62,561 bases of DNA from Sphingomonas sp. (GCF_030145815.1 NZ_JAIXHL010000011.1:1-62561); one strand, 5' to 3'; positions 17,698-28,072 are shown, numbered from the stretch's first letter. Numbers and translations: made by a program. The notes: generated by a model from the sequence alone, not told the origin.

Positions 17698-19056
17698 ATG
17701 ATGGGCGGCATGAAGCGGCTTGTATCCCTGTTCGCGCTGCTGCTGCTGTGCATCACCAGCCCAGCCTATGCCCAATCGATCCTGCGCGACGCGGAGACCG
17801 AGGCGCTGCTCGCCGATATGTCGCGCGACATCATCAAGGCGGCGAACCTGTCGCCCGCCAATGTCCGCATCGTCCTGATCAACGACCAGTCGATCAATGC
17901 TTTTGTCGCGGGCGGACAGACCGTCTACATCCATTCCGGCCTGATCGACGCTGCCTCCAGCGCCAATGAGGTGCAGGGCGTGATCGCGCATGAAATCGGC
18001 CATATCACCGGCGGCCACGTGCCCTTGGGCGATCGGATGGGGAAGGGCGCGACCGGCATCACCATCCTCAGCCTGCTGCTCGGCGCGGCGGCGATGGCGG
18101 CGGGTTCCGCTGACGCCGGGATGGGTCTGATGCAGCTCGGGCAGCGCGCCGCGATGGGCAATTATCTCGCCTTCAGTCGCGCGCAGGAGGCGACGACCGA
18201 CGCCGCCGGAGCCAAGTTCCTGTCCGGCGCGGGCGTCAGCGGGCGCGGCATGCTCGATTTCTTCAAGAAGCTGCAGCAGCAGGAATATCGCTGGGGCCTC
18301 AAGCGCGGCAGTGACACCAGCTATGTGATGAGCCATCCGATGTCGGGCGACCGCATCGCCACGCTGACCGCCGATCTTCAGGCTGATCCGGCATGGAACA
18401 AGCCCAGCGATCCGCAGATCGAAGCGCGGTTCAAGCGCGTGCAGGCCAAGCTGCGCGGCTATGTCACCGAGCCGAAGGATACGCTGCGCCGCTACCCGGC
18501 AACCGATACCAGCGTCACCGCGCGTTATGCCCGGGCCTATGCCTATCATCTCGGCGGCTATCCCAAGGAAGCGGCGGGCGAAGCCGCGGCATTGGTCCGC
18601 GCCGAACCCGAAAACCCCTATTTCCTGGAGCTGGAGGGGCAGATCCTGCTCGAATCCGGCAAGCCGCGCGATGCGCTGGCCCCGCTGCGCGCCGCAACGG
18701 CAAAGACCAATTTTCAGCCGCTGATCGCCACCACCTTCGGCCATGCGCTGCTCGCGACCGAGGATCCGGCGCATCTGGCTGAGGCAGAGACGGTGCTGCG
18801 CCAGTCGGTGGTGCGCGACAAGGAAAACCCGTTCGCCTGGTACCAGCTCGGTATGCTGTATGAGCGCAAGGGCGACAGCGCGCGGGCTGCGCTGGCCACC
18901 GCCGAACGTGCCAGCATGATCGGCGATATCGGTCGCGCGGTCCCCAGTGCACAGGCGGCAATGGCCGGATTGCCGCAGGGTACTCCCGACTGGATTCGCG
19001 CGCAGGACATCGTCATGGCGGGCCAGGCGATGATGCAGGACAGGAAGCGCAAGTGA
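17698..19056 (+). CDS. Periplasmic M48 metalloprotease with TPR repeats
   Basis: 452 residues from the ATG at 17698; other Mets at 17701 and 17710 are possible. A signal peptide (about residues 5-25, ending in AYAQ) exports it. The M48 zinc motif is HEIGH in GVIAHEIGHITGGH, with the third ligand likely in the EATTDAAGAKFL segment. The C-terminal half is built of TPR-like helices (ARYARAYAYHLGGYPKEAA, NPYFLELEGQILLESGKP, NPFAWYQLGMLYERKGD). This matches BepA/YfgC-type proteases involved in outer-membrane protein quality control. It overlaps the downstream thioredoxin-fold gene by 4 bases. Confidence 0.9.
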   Translation: MMGGMKRLVSLFALLLLCITSPAYAQSILRDAETEALLADMSRDIIKAANLSPANVRIVLINDQSINAFVAGGQTVYIHSGLIDAASSANEVQGVIAHEIGHITGGHVPLGDRMGKGATGITILSLLLGAAAMAAGSADAGMGLMQLGQRAAMGNYLAFSRAQEATTDAAGAKFLSGAGVSGRGMLDFFKKLQQQEYRWGLKRGSDTSYVMSHPMSGDRIATLTADLQADPAWNKPSDPQIEARFKRVQAKLRGYVTEPKDTLRRYPATDTSVTARYARAYAYHLGGYPKEAAGEAAALVRAEPENPYFLELEGQILLESGKPRDALAPLRAATAKTNFQPLIATTFGHALLATEDPAHLAEAETVLRQSVVRDKENPFAWYQLGMLYERKGDSARAALATAERASMIGDIGRAVPSAQAAMAGLPQGTPDWIRAQDIVMAGQAMMQDRKRK

Positions 19057-19805
19057 TCGAAAAACTGGCGAAGAGCCCGCTGGCGCTGGCCGGCACCCTG
19101 GTGCTGTCCGGCGTGGTCGGGGGCCTTGTGGTGGTCGGCGTCCAGGCGCTGATCCCCGATCAGGCCGCGCGCGATGACAAGGCGATCGGTCAGGTCGTAC
19201 GCAACTATGTCCTCGAAAATCCGGAAATCCTGCCCGAAGCGATGAAGCGGCTGCAGGAGCGCGAAAGCGGCAAGGCAGTCGCCGCCAACCGCGCCGCGAT
19301 CTTTGACGCCTATGCCGGGGCGTGGGAGGGCAATCCGTCGGGCGACGTCACCGTATCGGTGTGGATGGACTATGCCTGCGGCTATTGCCGCGCCAGCCTG
19401 CCGATGATCGCGCGACTGGTGGCAGAGGACCCCAAGGTCCGCATCGTCTATCGCGAGCTTCCCGTGTTGAGCGAGGGCAGCCGCGTCGCCGCACGCTGGG
19501 GCCTCGCCGCCGCCGAGCAGGGCAAGTTCAAGCCGTTTCACATGGCGCTTTATTCGGGCGGCCAGTTGAGCGAGGCGTCGATCAATGCCGCCGCCGCCAC
19601 CGCCGGGCTCGATGTCGCGCGCGCGCAGCAGGCGATCGGCAGCGCCCCGGTCGAGGCGGAGGTCGCGCGCAATCTCGACGTCGCCAGCAAGCTGGGCGTC
19701 ACCGGCACCCCCAGCTGGGTGATCGGGGAACAGGTCATTTCCGGGATGGTGCCGTACGAGGTTCTGAAGGAAGCCGTCCAAACCGCCCGGCGCAGAGGGA
19801 AATAG
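19053..19805 (+). CDS. DsbA-family thiol oxidoreductase, membrane anchored
   Basis: 250 residues from a GTG that overlaps the protease stop (GTGA). An N-terminal hydrophobic segment at about 9-33 should anchor or export it. The thioredoxin-fold active site is CGYC (in MDYACGYCRASLP), and the cis-Pro loop is in VTGTPSWVIGEQ. This resembles the DsbA/DsbG-like (Com1/BdbD-type) proteins of sphingomonads. Translational coupling to the M48 protease suggests joint service in envelope protein folding and quality control. No second membrane segment is seen. Confidence 0.88.
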   Translation: MIEKLAKSPLALAGTLVLSGVVGGLVVVGVQALIPDQAARDDKAIGQVVRNYVLENPEILPEAMKRLQERESGKAVAANRAAIFDAYAGAWEGNPSGDVTVSVWMDYACGYCRASLPMIARLVAEDPKVRIVYRELPVLSEGSRVAARWGLAAAEQGKFKPFHMALYSGGQLSEASINAAAATAGLDVARAQQAIGSAPVEAEVARNLDVASKLGVTGTPSWVIGEQVISGMVPYEVLKEAVQTARRRGK

Positions 19806-19871
19806 CGCCCCGGCCTTGTTCGGGCTTTGTCCCATCCCTAGATGGCGGCCTCCACATGCAGGGGGCCATGC

Positions 19872-20810
19872 ATGCAACCCATTCTTTCCGTTCGGGCCGT
19901 CAGCAAAACCTATGCCTCCGGGCATCGGGCGCTCGGCGCGGTCGATCTCGACATCAACAAGGGCGAGATTTTCGCGCTGCTCGGTCCGAACGGCGCGGGC
20001 AAGACGACGCTGATCAGCATCATCTGCGGCATCGTGACGCCCTCGTCCGGAACGATCAGCGTCGGCGGGCACGACGCGATCGCCGACGCCCGCGCCGCGC
20101 GCATGATGATCGGGCTGGTGCCGCAGGAATTGTCGGTCGACATGTTCGAAACCGTGCTGGCGACCACCCGCTACAGCCGCCGCCTGTTCGGTCGCCCCGC
20201 CAATGACGCGCACATCGAACAGGTGCTGAAGGACCTGTCGCTGTGGGACAAGCGCAATTCCAAGATCATGGAGCTGTCGGGCGGAATGAAGCGCCGCGTG
20301 CTGATCGCCAAGGCGCTGGCGCACGAGCCCGACATCCTGTTCCTCGACGAACCGACCGCCGGCGTCGATGTCGAACTGCGCCGCGACATGTGGAAGCTGG
20401 TCCACCGCCTGCGTGAACGCGGCGTGACGATCATCCTGACCACCCACTATATCGAAGAGGCCGAGGAGATGGCCGACCGGGTGGGGGTGATCAACAGGGG
20501 TGAATTGCTGCTGGTCGAGGACAAGGCCGTGCTGATGAAGAAGCTCGGCAAGCGCGAACTCGACCTGTCGCTGGTCGAGACGATGACGGTGATCCCGCCC
20601 GAACTTGCCGAATGGCAGCTGACGCTGACCGATGAAGGGACGCGGCTGCGCTACACCTTCGATGCGCAGGCGGAGCGGACTGGGATCCCCTCGCTGCTGC
20701 GCAAGCTCGGCGAGCTGGGCATCGCGTTCAAGGATCTCGACACATCCAAGTCGAGCCTTGAGGACATTTTCGTCGACCTTGTGGCGGCCAAGCGGGAGGA
20801 AGCGGCGTGA
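19872..20810 (+). CDS. ABC-2 type transporter ATP-binding protein
   Basis: 312 residues from the ATG at 19872 ([14 protein letters not shown]). Walker [11 protein letters not shown]-loop VPQELS, signature LSGGMKRR, Walker [13 protein letters not shown], and H-loop TTHY are all present. A C-terminal extension of about 90 residues after the nucleotide-binding domain is typical of the YadG/CcmA-like group. Its stop overlaps the permease start by 4 bases, so the two make one exporter. The substrate cannot be deduced from sequence. Confidence 0.93.
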   Translation: MQPILSVRAVSKTYASGHRALGAVDLDINKGEIFALLGPNGAGKTTLISIICGIVTPSSGTISVGGHDAIADARAARMMIGLVPQELSVDMFETVLATTRYSRRLFGRPANDAHIEQVLKDLSLWDKRNSKIMELSGGMKRRVLIAKALAHEPDILFLDEPTAGVDVELRRDMWKLVHRLRERGVTIILTTHYIEEAEEMADRVGVINRGELLLVEDKAVLMKKLGKRELDLSLVETMTVIPPELAEWQLTLTDEGTRLRYTFDAQAERTGIPSLLRKLGELGIAFKDLDTSKSSLEDIFVDLVAAKREEAA

Positions 20811-21577
20811 AGGGATTCAACCATCACGGCGTCTGGGCGATCTATCGCTTCGAAATGGCGCGCGCGCTGCGCACCCTGTGGCAGAGCCTGGTCACGCCGG
20901 TCATCACGACCGCACTCTACTTCGTCGTATTCGGCGGTGCGATCGGGTCGCGGATGCAGGAGCTGGACGGGGTCTCGTACGGCAGCTTCATCGTGCCCGG
21001 CCTGATCATGATGAACCTGTTGCAGCTGTCGATCTCGAACGCGTCGATCGGCATCTACTTTCCCAAGTTCACCGGCACCGTGTACGAGCTGCTGTCCGCG
21101 CCGGTGACGGCGTGGGAGATGGTGATAGGCTATGTCGGCGCGGCGGCGACCAAGTCGATCGCGATCGGCCTGATCATCCTGTTCACCGCGATGGCGTTCG
21201 TCGATGTGCCGATCGCGCATCCGTTCATGATGCTGACGATGCTGGTGCTGACCGCAGTCACCTTTTCGATGCTGGGCTTCATCATCGGGATCTGGGCCAA
21301 GGGGTTTGAGCAATTGTCGTTCGTCCCGGCGCTGATCGTCACGCCCCTGACCTTCCTGGGCGGCGCATTTTACACGATCAACATGCTGCCCGAGCCGTGG
21401 CGCACGGTGAGCCTCGCCAACCCGGTCGTCTATCTGGTCAGCGGCTTTCGCTGGGCATTCTTCGACAAGGGCGATGTCGCGATTGGCGTGAGCCTGGGCT
21501 TCACCGCCGCGTTCCTGATCGTCTGCCTCGCGGTGATCGGCTGGATCTTCAAGAGCGGCTGGCGGCTGAAGAACTGA
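20807..21577 (+). CDS. ABC-2 type transporter permease
   Basis: 256 residues with six predicted membrane segments, resembling the YadH family. The N-terminus [23 protein letters not shown] ends in the amphipathic helix usual for these permeases. It is translationally coupled to the ATPase gene (ATGA-type overlap). It converges on the CPBP protease gene, and the two coding regions overlap by 29 bases at their 3' ends. Confidence 0.93.
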   Translation: MKGFNHHGVWAIYRFEMARALRTLWQSLVTPVITTALYFVVFGGAIGSRMQELDGVSYGSFIVPGLIMMNLLQLSISNASIGIYFPKFTGTVYELLSAPVTAWEMVIGYVGAAATKSIAIGLIILFTAMAFVDVPIAHPFMMLTMLVLTAVTFSMLGFIIGIWAKGFEQLSFVPALIVTPLTFLGGAFYTINMLPEPWRTVSLANPVVYLVSGFRWAFFDKGDVAIGVSLGFTAAFLIVCLAVIGWIFKSGWRLKN

Positions 21578-22295
21578 CGGGCACCAGCAGCGGCCGCAGC
21601 ACCAGCGCGTTGAGGTTGAGCAGCGCGTGGACCAGCATCGCGAACCATAGCTGGCCGGTGGCAAGGTAAAGGATCGCAACCGTCACGCCGACGAGTGCTG
21701 ATGCCGCGACACCCGCCCAACCCTGATAGCGGTGCGCATAGGCGAACAATGCCGTGGCGAGCGCCATGCCGAGCAGCGCATCGCCCGTGACCAGCGCCGC
21801 GAACAGCGGCAGGGCAAGGCGGAAGAATAGCTCCTCGACCACGCCAGCCGTGACCCCGAGCGCGGCGGTCCAGCCGGTCTCGCCGGCCGTGCGCGGAAGC
21901 AACGCAGCGAACTTTCCCGACATCAGCTGCCGCTGACCGCGATGCGCGCGCCACCAAGCGATGCCCAGCCCAATCACTGCCCCGGCCGCAAATCCCGCCA
22001 GCACTGCAACCTTGAGATGCACGACATTGTCGCCGAACCCCGCGAGCCGCCGCGCGCCGGGGATCAGCGGCGCAAATTCGGGCGGCAGTACCGCGAACGC
22101 ATCCCAACGGCCGGTGAGCAGCAGCGCGACCAGCGCACTCGCCCCGAACGCAAGCGGCGCCCGGAGCATCCAGCGGCGATAACTGGTGATCCGGTCGACG
22201 GGCGCCCGCCCGCTGCGGTCGCCACGAATATACCAGAGATACGCGCCGATCAGCGCGATGAGCAGGACGGCGTCGAAGAGCGCGACGCCCATCAA
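21549..22295 (-). CDS. CPBP-family intramembrane glutamic protease
   Basis: 248 residues with about six to eight hydrophobic segments. The CPBP (Abi/Rce1-like) motifs are present: EELFFR (EExxxR) near 160-165, FAYAHRYQG with the catalytic-site His, and MLVHALLN (HxxxN). Some family members process bacteriocins or prenylated proteins, but the substrate here is unknown. It starts at an ATG that overlaps the glpX stop by 4 bases, so it belongs to a glpX operon. Confidence 0.85.
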   Translation of the reverse strand: MMGVALFDAVLLIALIGAYLWYIRGDRSGRAPVDRITSYRRWMLRAPLAFGASALVALLLTGRWDAFAVLPPEFAPLIPGARRLAGFGDNVVHLKVAVLAGFAAGAVIGLGIAWWRAHRGQRQLMSGKFAALLPRTAGETGWTAALGVTAGVVEELFFRLALPLFAALVTGDALLGMALATALFAYAHRYQGWAGVAASALVGVTVAILYLATGQLWFAMLVHALLNLNALVLRPLLVPVSSSAASRS

Positions 22296-23260
22296 TCGAT
22301 GCGATGCTCGCCCTTGACCCAGCGCACCGTGCCGCTGCTGGCGCGCATCACGACGCTCTCGGTCGTCATCTTGCCCTTCTTCCGCTTCACGCCCTGCAGC
22401 AGCGACCCGTCGGTCACGCCCGTCGCGGCGAAGATGCAGTCGCCCTTGGCCAGTTCCGACAGGTCATATTGCTTGTCGAGGTCGGTGATGCCCCATTTGC
22501 GCGCACGGCTGCGCTCATCCTCGTTGCGGAACAGTAACCGGCCCTTGAACTGCCCACCAACGCAGCGCAGCGCGGCGCAAGCGAGCACACCCTCGGGCGC
22601 GCCGCCCTGGCCCATATAGACGTCGATCGTCGTGTCGGGATCGGTCGTTGCGATGACGCCAGCGACGTCGCCATCGCCGATCAGCACCACGCCGCAGCCT
22701 AGCGCGCGCAGCTCCGCGATCAGCTTTTCATGGCGCGGGCGGTCGAGCACGCATGCGATGATCTCGCGCGGCTCCACGCCCTTGGCGGCGGCGATCGCGC
22801 AGATATTGTCGGTGACCGATTTGTCGAGGTCGATCACGTCCGGCGGATAGCCCGGGCCGACCGCGATCTTGTCCATATACACGTCGGGGGCGTTGAGCAG
22901 ATTGCCCTCCTCGGCAATGGCGAGGACGGCGAGGCTATTGGGACCAGCCTTGGCGCAGATCGTGGTGCCCTCCAGCGGATCGAGCGCAATGTCGATCTTC
23001 GGCCCCTTGCCCGGCGCCGATCCGACCTTCTCACCGATATACAGCATCGGCGCTTCATCGCGCTCACCCTCGCCGATCACGACGGTGCCATCCATGTACA
23101 GCTCGTTGAGCGAAGCGCGCATCGCCTCCACCGCGGCGGCATCGGCGGCCTTTTCGTCGCCGCGACCGGTCAGCGTCGACGCGGCGATGGCGGCGGCTTC
23201 GGTCACACGGACCATTTCGAGGACGAGAACGCGGTCGAGAACCTGGCTGGCGGTTTGCAT
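22292..23260 (-). CDS. glpX: Fructose-1,6-bisphosphatase, class II
   Basis: Dephosphorylates fructose-1,6-bisphosphate in gluconeogenesis. 322 residues. Motifs: GRGDEKAADAAAVEAM, VVIGEGERDEAPMLYIGE, the metal-binding DIALDPLEGTT, and DGDVAGVIATT, all typical of GlpX. The gene is divergent from ppc and is followed by the overlapping CPBP protease gene. Pairing with ppc fits central-carbon (anaplerotic/gluconeogenic) use. Confidence 0.95.
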   Translation of the reverse strand: MQTASQVLDRVLVLEMVRVTEAAAIAASTLTGRGDEKAADAAAVEAMRASLNELYMDGTVVIGEGERDEAPMLYIGEKVGSAPGKGPKIDIALDPLEGTTICAKAGPNSLAVLAIAEEGNLLNAPDVYMDKIAVGPGYPPDVIDLDKSVTDNICAIAAAKGVEPREIIACVLDRPRHEKLIAELRALGCGVVLIGDGDVAGVIATTDPDTTIDVYMGQGGAPEGVLACAALRCVGGQFKGRLLFRNEDERSRARKWGITDLDKQYDLSELAKGDCIFAATGVTDGSLLQGVKRKKGKMTTESVVMRASSGTVRWVKGEHRID

Positions 23261-23433
23261 GGGGCTGGCGGATCCTGTTCTGCCTTGGATGATGGCGGCG
23301 ATAGGAGTGCGAGGCAGGCTTGTCGATGCCCGCCAACGCTGTCATCGCGCGCAAAATTCACATTGGCGTGCGATTGGTAACTGGCGTTACGGACTCGTTG
23401 ACGCGATCCATCTTGCAGTGCAGCACGCGCGAC

Positions 23434-26109
23434 ATGGCCAGTGCACCCCCGATCACCAACAATCCCGATGTCCGTTTCCTTGGCCGCGTCCTTGGCGACG
23501 TGATCCGTGCCTATGGCGGCGAGGCGCTGTTCCGGCGGATCGAATATATCCGGTCGGCGTCGGTCGACCGGCATCGCGGAATTGCGGGCGCGGACTCGAT
23601 CGACCCGGGCCTCGATAGCCTCAGCCTCGACGAAACGCTCGATTTCGTACGCAGCTTCATGCTGTTTTCGATGCTCGCCAACCTGGCCGAGGACCGTCAG
23701 GGCATTGCGGCGGAGCCGGGCGCGGACATCGAGCATGCGGTGGCCAAGCTCAAGGAACATGGCATCGGGCGGGATCGGATCGCCGAACTACTTGCCGATG
23801 CGCTCGTCGCGCCGGTGCTGACCGCGCACCCGACCGAGGTGCGGCGCAAGTCGATGCTCGACCACCGCAACCGCATCGCAGAACTGATGCGGAAAAAGGA
23901 TCAGGGCGTCACCGAAACGCAGGACGGCGATCTGGTCGATGAGGCGATCGTGCGGCAGGTCGCGCTGCTGTGGCAGACCCGCGTGTTGCGGTTCGAGCGG
24001 CTCTACGTCGCCGATGAGATCGAAAATGCGCTGTCCTATCTGCGCGACGTGTTCCTGCCGACCCTGCCCGCGCTCTATGCCCGGTGGGACCGCGCGCTGG
24101 GCAGCCGCGTGCCGGCCTTCCTGCGCCCCGGTAACTGGATCGGCGGCGACCGCGACGGCAATCCGTTCGTTACCGCCGATTCGATGCGCCTCACCATGGC
24201 GCGCTCGGCCGAGACGGTGCTGACCTATTATCTCGACGCGGTCCACGCGCTGGGCGCGGAGATTTCGATTTCGGCGCATCATGCGCAGATCGACGCCGGG
24301 GTGCAGGCGCTTGCCGACGCCAGCGGCGACGATGCCGCGAGCCGCAGCGATGAGCCTTATCGGCGGGCGATCTCCGGCATCTATGCCCGCCTCGCCGCCA
24401 CCTATCGCGATCTCACCGGCAAAGCGCCGTCGCGTCCCGGCGCGCTGAAGGGCGAGCGTTATCCCGACCCGGCGGCGTTCCGCGCCGATCTGTCGGCCAT
24501 CGCCAAGGGGCTGGCCGCGCAGGGTGGCGAGACGCTGGCGTCGAGCGGGTCGCTCGGGCGACTGATCCGCGCGGTCGATATCTTCGGCTTCCACCTCGCC
24601 ACACTCGATATGCGCCAGAACAGCGCGGTGCATGAGCGCGTGGTCGCCGAACTGCTCAAGGTTGCCGGGGTCGAGGCCGATTACACCGCGCTCGACGAAG
24701 ACGCGCGCATCGCGGTTCTCCGCCGCGAACTGGCGAGCCCGCGCCCGCTGACCAGCCGCTACGCCGACTATTCCGACGAAACAGCCTCGGAACTCGCAAT
24801 CGTCAATGCCGCTGCCGAGGTCCACGCCCGCTACGGCCGCGCGGCGATCAGCCAGTATATCGTGTCGATGGCGCAGTCGGTGTCCGACCTGCTCGAAGTC
24901 CATGTCCTGCTCAAGGAAGCCGGGCTCTACATTCCGGGCGAACCGGCGCAGGCGCATATCATGGCGGTGCCGCTGTTCGAGACGATCGGCGATCTCGAAG
25001 CCGGTCCCGACATCATGCGCGCCTGGTTCGCGCTGCCCGAGGTCGCGGCGATCGCCACCGCGCGTGGCCATCAGGAAGTGATGATCGGCTATTCCGATTC
25101 GAACAAGGATGGCGGTTACCTCACCTCGACCTGGGGGCTGAGCAAGGGATCGACCGCGCTGCGCCCGGTGTTCGAGGAGGCCGGGATCGGCATGCAGCTG
25201 TTCCACGGCCGTGGCGGCGCGGTCGGGCGTGGCGGCGGATCGTCCTTCGCGGCGATCCAGGCGCAGCCGCCCGGCACGGTGCAGGGCCGTATCCGTATCA
25301 CCGAACAAGGCGAGGTGATCGCCGCCAAATACGGGACCCGCGAGAGCGCACAGACCAATTTGGAGGCGATGGCATCAGCGACTCTGCTGGCCAGCCTTGA
25401 GCCGCAACGGCTGTCGGATGCCGACGCCGCGCGGTTCGAAGCCGCGATGGAAGAGCTCTCGACCACTGCGTTCAAAGCCTATCGCGGCCTCGTCTATGGC
25501 ACCGACGGTTTCACCACCTTCTTCCGCCAGCTCACCCCGATCGCCGAAATCGCCGGCCTCAAGATCGGCAGCCGCCCGGCGAGCCGCAAGAAGAGCGACG
25601 CGATCGAGGATTTGCGCGCGATTCCATGGGTGTTCAGCTGGGCGCAAGCGCGGGTCATGCTGCCCGGCTGGTATGGCGTCGGACAGGCGCTGGCGGCCTT
25701 CCCCGACCGCGGTCTGCTGCGCGAGATGGCGGCGGGCTGGCCGCTCTTCGCCTCGACGCTGGCGAACATGGAAATGGTGCTGGCCAAGTCCGACATGGGC
25801 ATTGCCGAGCGCTACGCCGCCTTGGTCGAGGACCGCGCGCTTGCTGACGGCATTTTCGGCGATATCCGCGATGGCTGGCGCACGACGCATGACCAGCTGC
25901 TCGAAGTGACCCGCCAGACGCGGCTGCTCGAAAAGCACGCCGCGCTGGAAACGTCGATCAAGCTGCGGCTACCCTATATCGAGCCGCTCAACCTGCTGCA
26001 GGTCGAGTTGCTCAAGCGCCATCGCGCGGGCGAGACCGATCCGAAGATCGAACAGGGCATCCTGCTGTCGATCAACGCGATCGCGACCGCGCTGCGCAAC
26101 AGCGGCTAA
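23434..26109 (+). CDS. ppc: Phosphoenolpyruvate carboxylase
   Basis: Carboxylates PEP to oxaloacetate, replenishing the TCA cycle. 891 residues from the ATG at 23434 (MASAPPITNNPD); earlier Mets give an unlikely N-terminus. Conserved segments: LTAHPTEVRRKS with the catalytic His, GGDRDGNPFVT, GYSDSNKDGGY, the mobile-loop FHGRGGAVGRGGG, and a C-terminal NSG. It lies divergent from glpX. Confidence 0.97.
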   Translation: MASAPPITNNPDVRFLGRVLGDVIRAYGGEALFRRIEYIRSASVDRHRGIAGADSIDPGLDSLSLDETLDFVRSFMLFSMLANLAEDRQGIAAEPGADIEHAVAKLKEHGIGRDRIAELLADALVAPVLTAHPTEVRRKSMLDHRNRIAELMRKKDQGVTETQDGDLVDEAIVRQVALLWQTRVLRFERLYVADEIENALSYLRDVFLPTLPALYARWDRALGSRVPAFLRPGNWIGGDRDGNPFVTADSMRLTMARSAETVLTYYLDAVHALGAEISISAHHAQIDAGVQALADASGDDAASRSDEPYRRAISGIYARLAATYRDLTGKAPSRPGALKGERYPDPAAFRADLSAIAKGLAAQGGETLASSGSLGRLIRAVDIFGFHLATLDMRQNSAVHERVVAELLKVAGVEADYTALDEDARIAVLRRELASPRPLTSRYADYSDETASELAIVNAAAEVHARYGRAAISQYIVSMAQSVSDLLEVHVLLKEAGLYIPGEPAQAHIMAVPLFETIGDLEAGPDIMRAWFALPEVAAIATARGHQEVMIGYSDSNKDGGYLTSTWGLSKGSTALRPVFEEAGIGMQLFHGRGGAVGRGGGSSFAAIQAQPPGTVQGRIRITEQGEVIAAKYGTRESAQTNLEAMASATLLASLEPQRLSDADAARFEAAMEELSTTAFKAYRGLVYGTDGFTTFFRQLTPIAEIAGLKIGSRPASRKKSDAIEDLRAIPWVFSWAQARVMLPGWYGVGQALAAFPDRGLLREMAAGWPLFASTLANMEMVLAKSDMGIAERYAALVEDRALADGIFGDIRDGWRTTHDQLLEVTRQTRLLEKHAALETSIKLRLPYIEPLNLLQVELLKRHRAGETDPKIEQGILLSINAIATALRNSG

Positions 26110-26119
26110 GCGGTCTCGA

Positions 26120-26506
26120 TCAGGAGTCCGCGCTGGCCTTAGCCAAAAACTGGCGTGCCGAGACGTTCATGCGCAGCACGCCCCAGCTGTCGATGCCGAT
26201 CGAGTCCAGCGGCACTTTAGTTGCGCCCCGGCTGTGACGGATCACGACGCCGTCTGCGGCGACCGTCTCGATCTTGCCAATACGATACCCCTTTCGATCG
26301 AGCACCACTTCGTTCGACACGAGGCGTTCCATCGGCGCATCGCCGGTACGAACGCGCTGGGGAGCCAGAAAGGGTGAAACCGGCGTCGGCGGAATGCCAT
26401 ACATGCCCGCATCGGCATTTCCGGTATGGGTCGGGCCGACAAGGTTCTGCGCCGTAACGGGCGCGGAAAGAGCGACGAGGGGAAGAGCAATTAGGGCGTA
26501 GCGCAT
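26120..26506 (-). CDS. Secreted hypothetical protein
   Basis: 128 residues from the ATG at 26506 (MRYALIALPLVALS), with a clear signal peptide ending near VTAQ. The mature part contains a Gly/Pro stretch (MYGIPPTPVSPFLAPQ) and then a compact beta-rich segment (NEVVLDRKGYRIGKIETVAADGVVIRHSRG) that resembles the PRC-barrel-like repeats found in sphingomonad periplasmic proteins. I do not recognise a defined function. It converges on ppc with an 11-base gap. Confidence 0.65.
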   Translation of the reverse strand: MRYALIALPLVALSAPVTAQNLVGPTHTGNADAGMYGIPPTPVSPFLAPQRVRTGDAPMERLVSNEVVLDRKGYRIGKIETVAADGVVIRHSRGATKVPLDSIGIDSWGVLRMNVSARQFLAKASADS

Positions 26507-26562
26507 ATCGACTCTCCGGATTGAGTAGAACGCAGCGGACACCGTTTTACCTGAACTGCAGA

Positions 26563-26958
26563 TTAATCGAGGAATGGTGCCGCAATCTCCGGTCGCACGC
26601 GCACGAGTCGCCCGGTGGCGCGATCGAGCATCGCCCAGGTCGATACCGCCTCGACCTTCACCCGGCCATCGGCATCGGTGAAGCGCATATGGCGGTCGAA
26701 CCGCGCGCCCTTTGGCGGATCGGGCACCCAGGTTTCGGCCGTCACCGTCTCGCCAACACTCACATTGCCGCGATAGTCGATCTCATGCCGCGTCACGACC
26801 CAGACATAGGCGTCGCGATGCTCGGGTGCGGCGACCGCAGCCCAGTGTGAAACCGCCACGTCCTGAATCCAGCGAACCCACACCGCATTGTTGACATGGC
26901 CAAGCTCGTCTATGTCCTCGGGCGCGGCGGTGATCGTCTTGGTGAAACGGGGCATCAT
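26563..26958 (-). CDS. Acyl-CoA thioesterase, 4HBT (hot-dog) family
   Basis: 131 residues, the size of single hot-dog domain thioesterases. The signature DIDELGHVNNAVWVRWIQD carries the 4HBT catalytic Asp or equivalent in the DxxGHVNN motif; VTRHEIDYRGNVSVGETV follows. It probably hydrolyses a short- or medium-chain acyl-CoA in the cytoplasm. Chain preference cannot be read from the sequence. Confidence 0.88.
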   Translation of the reverse strand: MMPRFTKTITAAPEDIDELGHVNNAVWVRWIQDVAVSHWAAVAAPEHRDAYVWVVTRHEIDYRGNVSVGETVTAETWVPDPPKGARFDRHMRFTDADGRVKVEAVSTWAMLDRATGRLVRVRPEIAAPFLD

Positions 26959-27001
26959 TGACGTTTACGGTAACTTCGCCGCGCTGCAAACAGGCGTTGG
27001 A

Positions 27002-27418
27002 TCAGTCGATCTTCATCCGTTCGTTACCGACAAAAGCCAGCTTGGTGACACCCGCGCGCTTCACCTGGGCCAGCACGTCGTCGAACCGCGCATAGCGTGT
27101 GGCTTCGTCGGTCTGGATCAGCAACGCGCGGTCGGCCGCAACCCCGGCTGCCAGTCGCCCAGGCAATTGCGCGTCCGTCATCCGGGCGCCGTCCCAAAGC
27201 AACGAACCGTCGGCGGTGATGTCGAGCCGATGCGGTAGGCCCGGTGGGGTAACGCTGTCGCCCTGCGGCAGGTCGACTGGCACCTTGTGGGTCATGCTCG
27301 GGATGGTGACGATCAGCATGATCAGCAGTACCAACATGACGTCGATCAGCGGGGTGATGTTGAGCGCGCTGAACGGTTCGGCATCCGCAGCGCGGCGATA
27401 GGCAAGAGCACGGGGCAT
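27002..27418 (-). CDS. ExbD/TolR-family biopolymer transport protein
   Basis: 138 residues with the ExbD layout: a short basic cytoplasmic N-terminus, one TM segment at about 23-45 containing the ion-conducting Asp in NITPLIDVMLVLLIM, and a periplasmic domain. It energises TonB- or Tol-type systems together with an ExbB/TolQ partner, but no exbB or tonB lies adjacent. Standalone exbD copies are common in sphingomonads, which have many TonB receptors. Confidence 0.9.
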   Translation of the reverse strand: MPRALAYRRAADAEPFSALNITPLIDVMLVLLIMLIVTIPSMTHKVPVDLPQGDSVTPPGLPHRLDITADGSLLWDGARMTDAQLPGRLAAGVAADRALLIQTDEATRYARFDDVLAQVKRAGVTKLAFVGNERMKID

Positions 27419-27478
27419 CGATACCTCCTCACATAACGTGATGATGTATCATGCCACAAGCGGGGCCGAGCGCAACGA

Positions 27479-28072
27479 TTAACCGCGCTCATACTTCCAG
27501 TTGCGGCGCTTGCCGTCGCGAATCCACGCGATTGCCTCGGCCACGCGCTTGTCGCGTGTCGCGTCGCGCTTTGCTTCGGCGATCCACTCGCAATATTCGC
27601 GGCGACAGCTTAGTGGAAAGGCATCAAACGCGGCGACGGCTGCAGGATCACGCACCAGCGCTTTGGCAAGAGCAGCGGGAATTTCGGCTTCGGCCTTGGG
27701 CACTGTGGCGGCCCGTCGCGGCACCACGCCCGACTCGATCAGTGCGATGACGGAGCGGATCTGCGCCTCCATCGCCGCCGCGTCGGGAAAATCTGTGAGC
27801 GATGTGATCCGGCCGTATTGGCCCATCGCTTCACCCTCTTTCCCGGTCGCCGTCTGGTCGCGGTTCCAGAAACCAAAGCCGGCATGGGCTTTGAACGCGG
27901 CCATGTTGGCAAGCGGGCGGCCACCATATGAAAAGAACGGCATGCCCCATTTGATGCTTTCATCGACCTCCGTACAGGCGGCGTGGACGCGTGCGCGCAG
28001 CCAGGTCAGGATCGGTCGGGCTAAGTCGGCCTGTCGGTCGATATAGGCGTCAATGCGCGGGTCCGTGGCCAT
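27479..28072 (-). CDS. YdeI/OmdA-type protein with DUF1801 domain
   Basis: 197 residues from the ATG at 28072 (MATDPRIDAYID). The N-terminal part matches DUF1801 (WLRARVHAACTEVDESIKWGMPFFSYGGRPLANMAAFKAHAGFGF), and the C-terminal part matches the OmdA/YdeI helical domain (PAALAKALVRDPAAVAAFDAFPLSCRREYCEWI, ending in an alkaline tail). Family members are linked to resistance to cationic peptides or polymyxin, but the mechanism is not established. Confidence 0.8.
   Translation of the reverse strand: MATDPRIDAYIDRQADLARPILTWLRARVHAACTEVDESIKWGMPFFSYGGRPLANMAAFKAHAGFGFWNRDQTATGKEGEAMGQYGRITSLTDFPDAAAMEAQIRSVIALIESGVVPRRAATVPKAEAEIPAALAKALVRDPAAVAAFDAFPLSCRREYCEWIAEAKRDATRDKRVAEAIAWIRDGKRRNWKYERG

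Noticed and set aside
19322..20206. 294-residue plus-strand frame spanning the DsbA-like and ABC ATPase genes
   Set aside because: Out-of-frame Arg-rich shadow of two well-supported genes.
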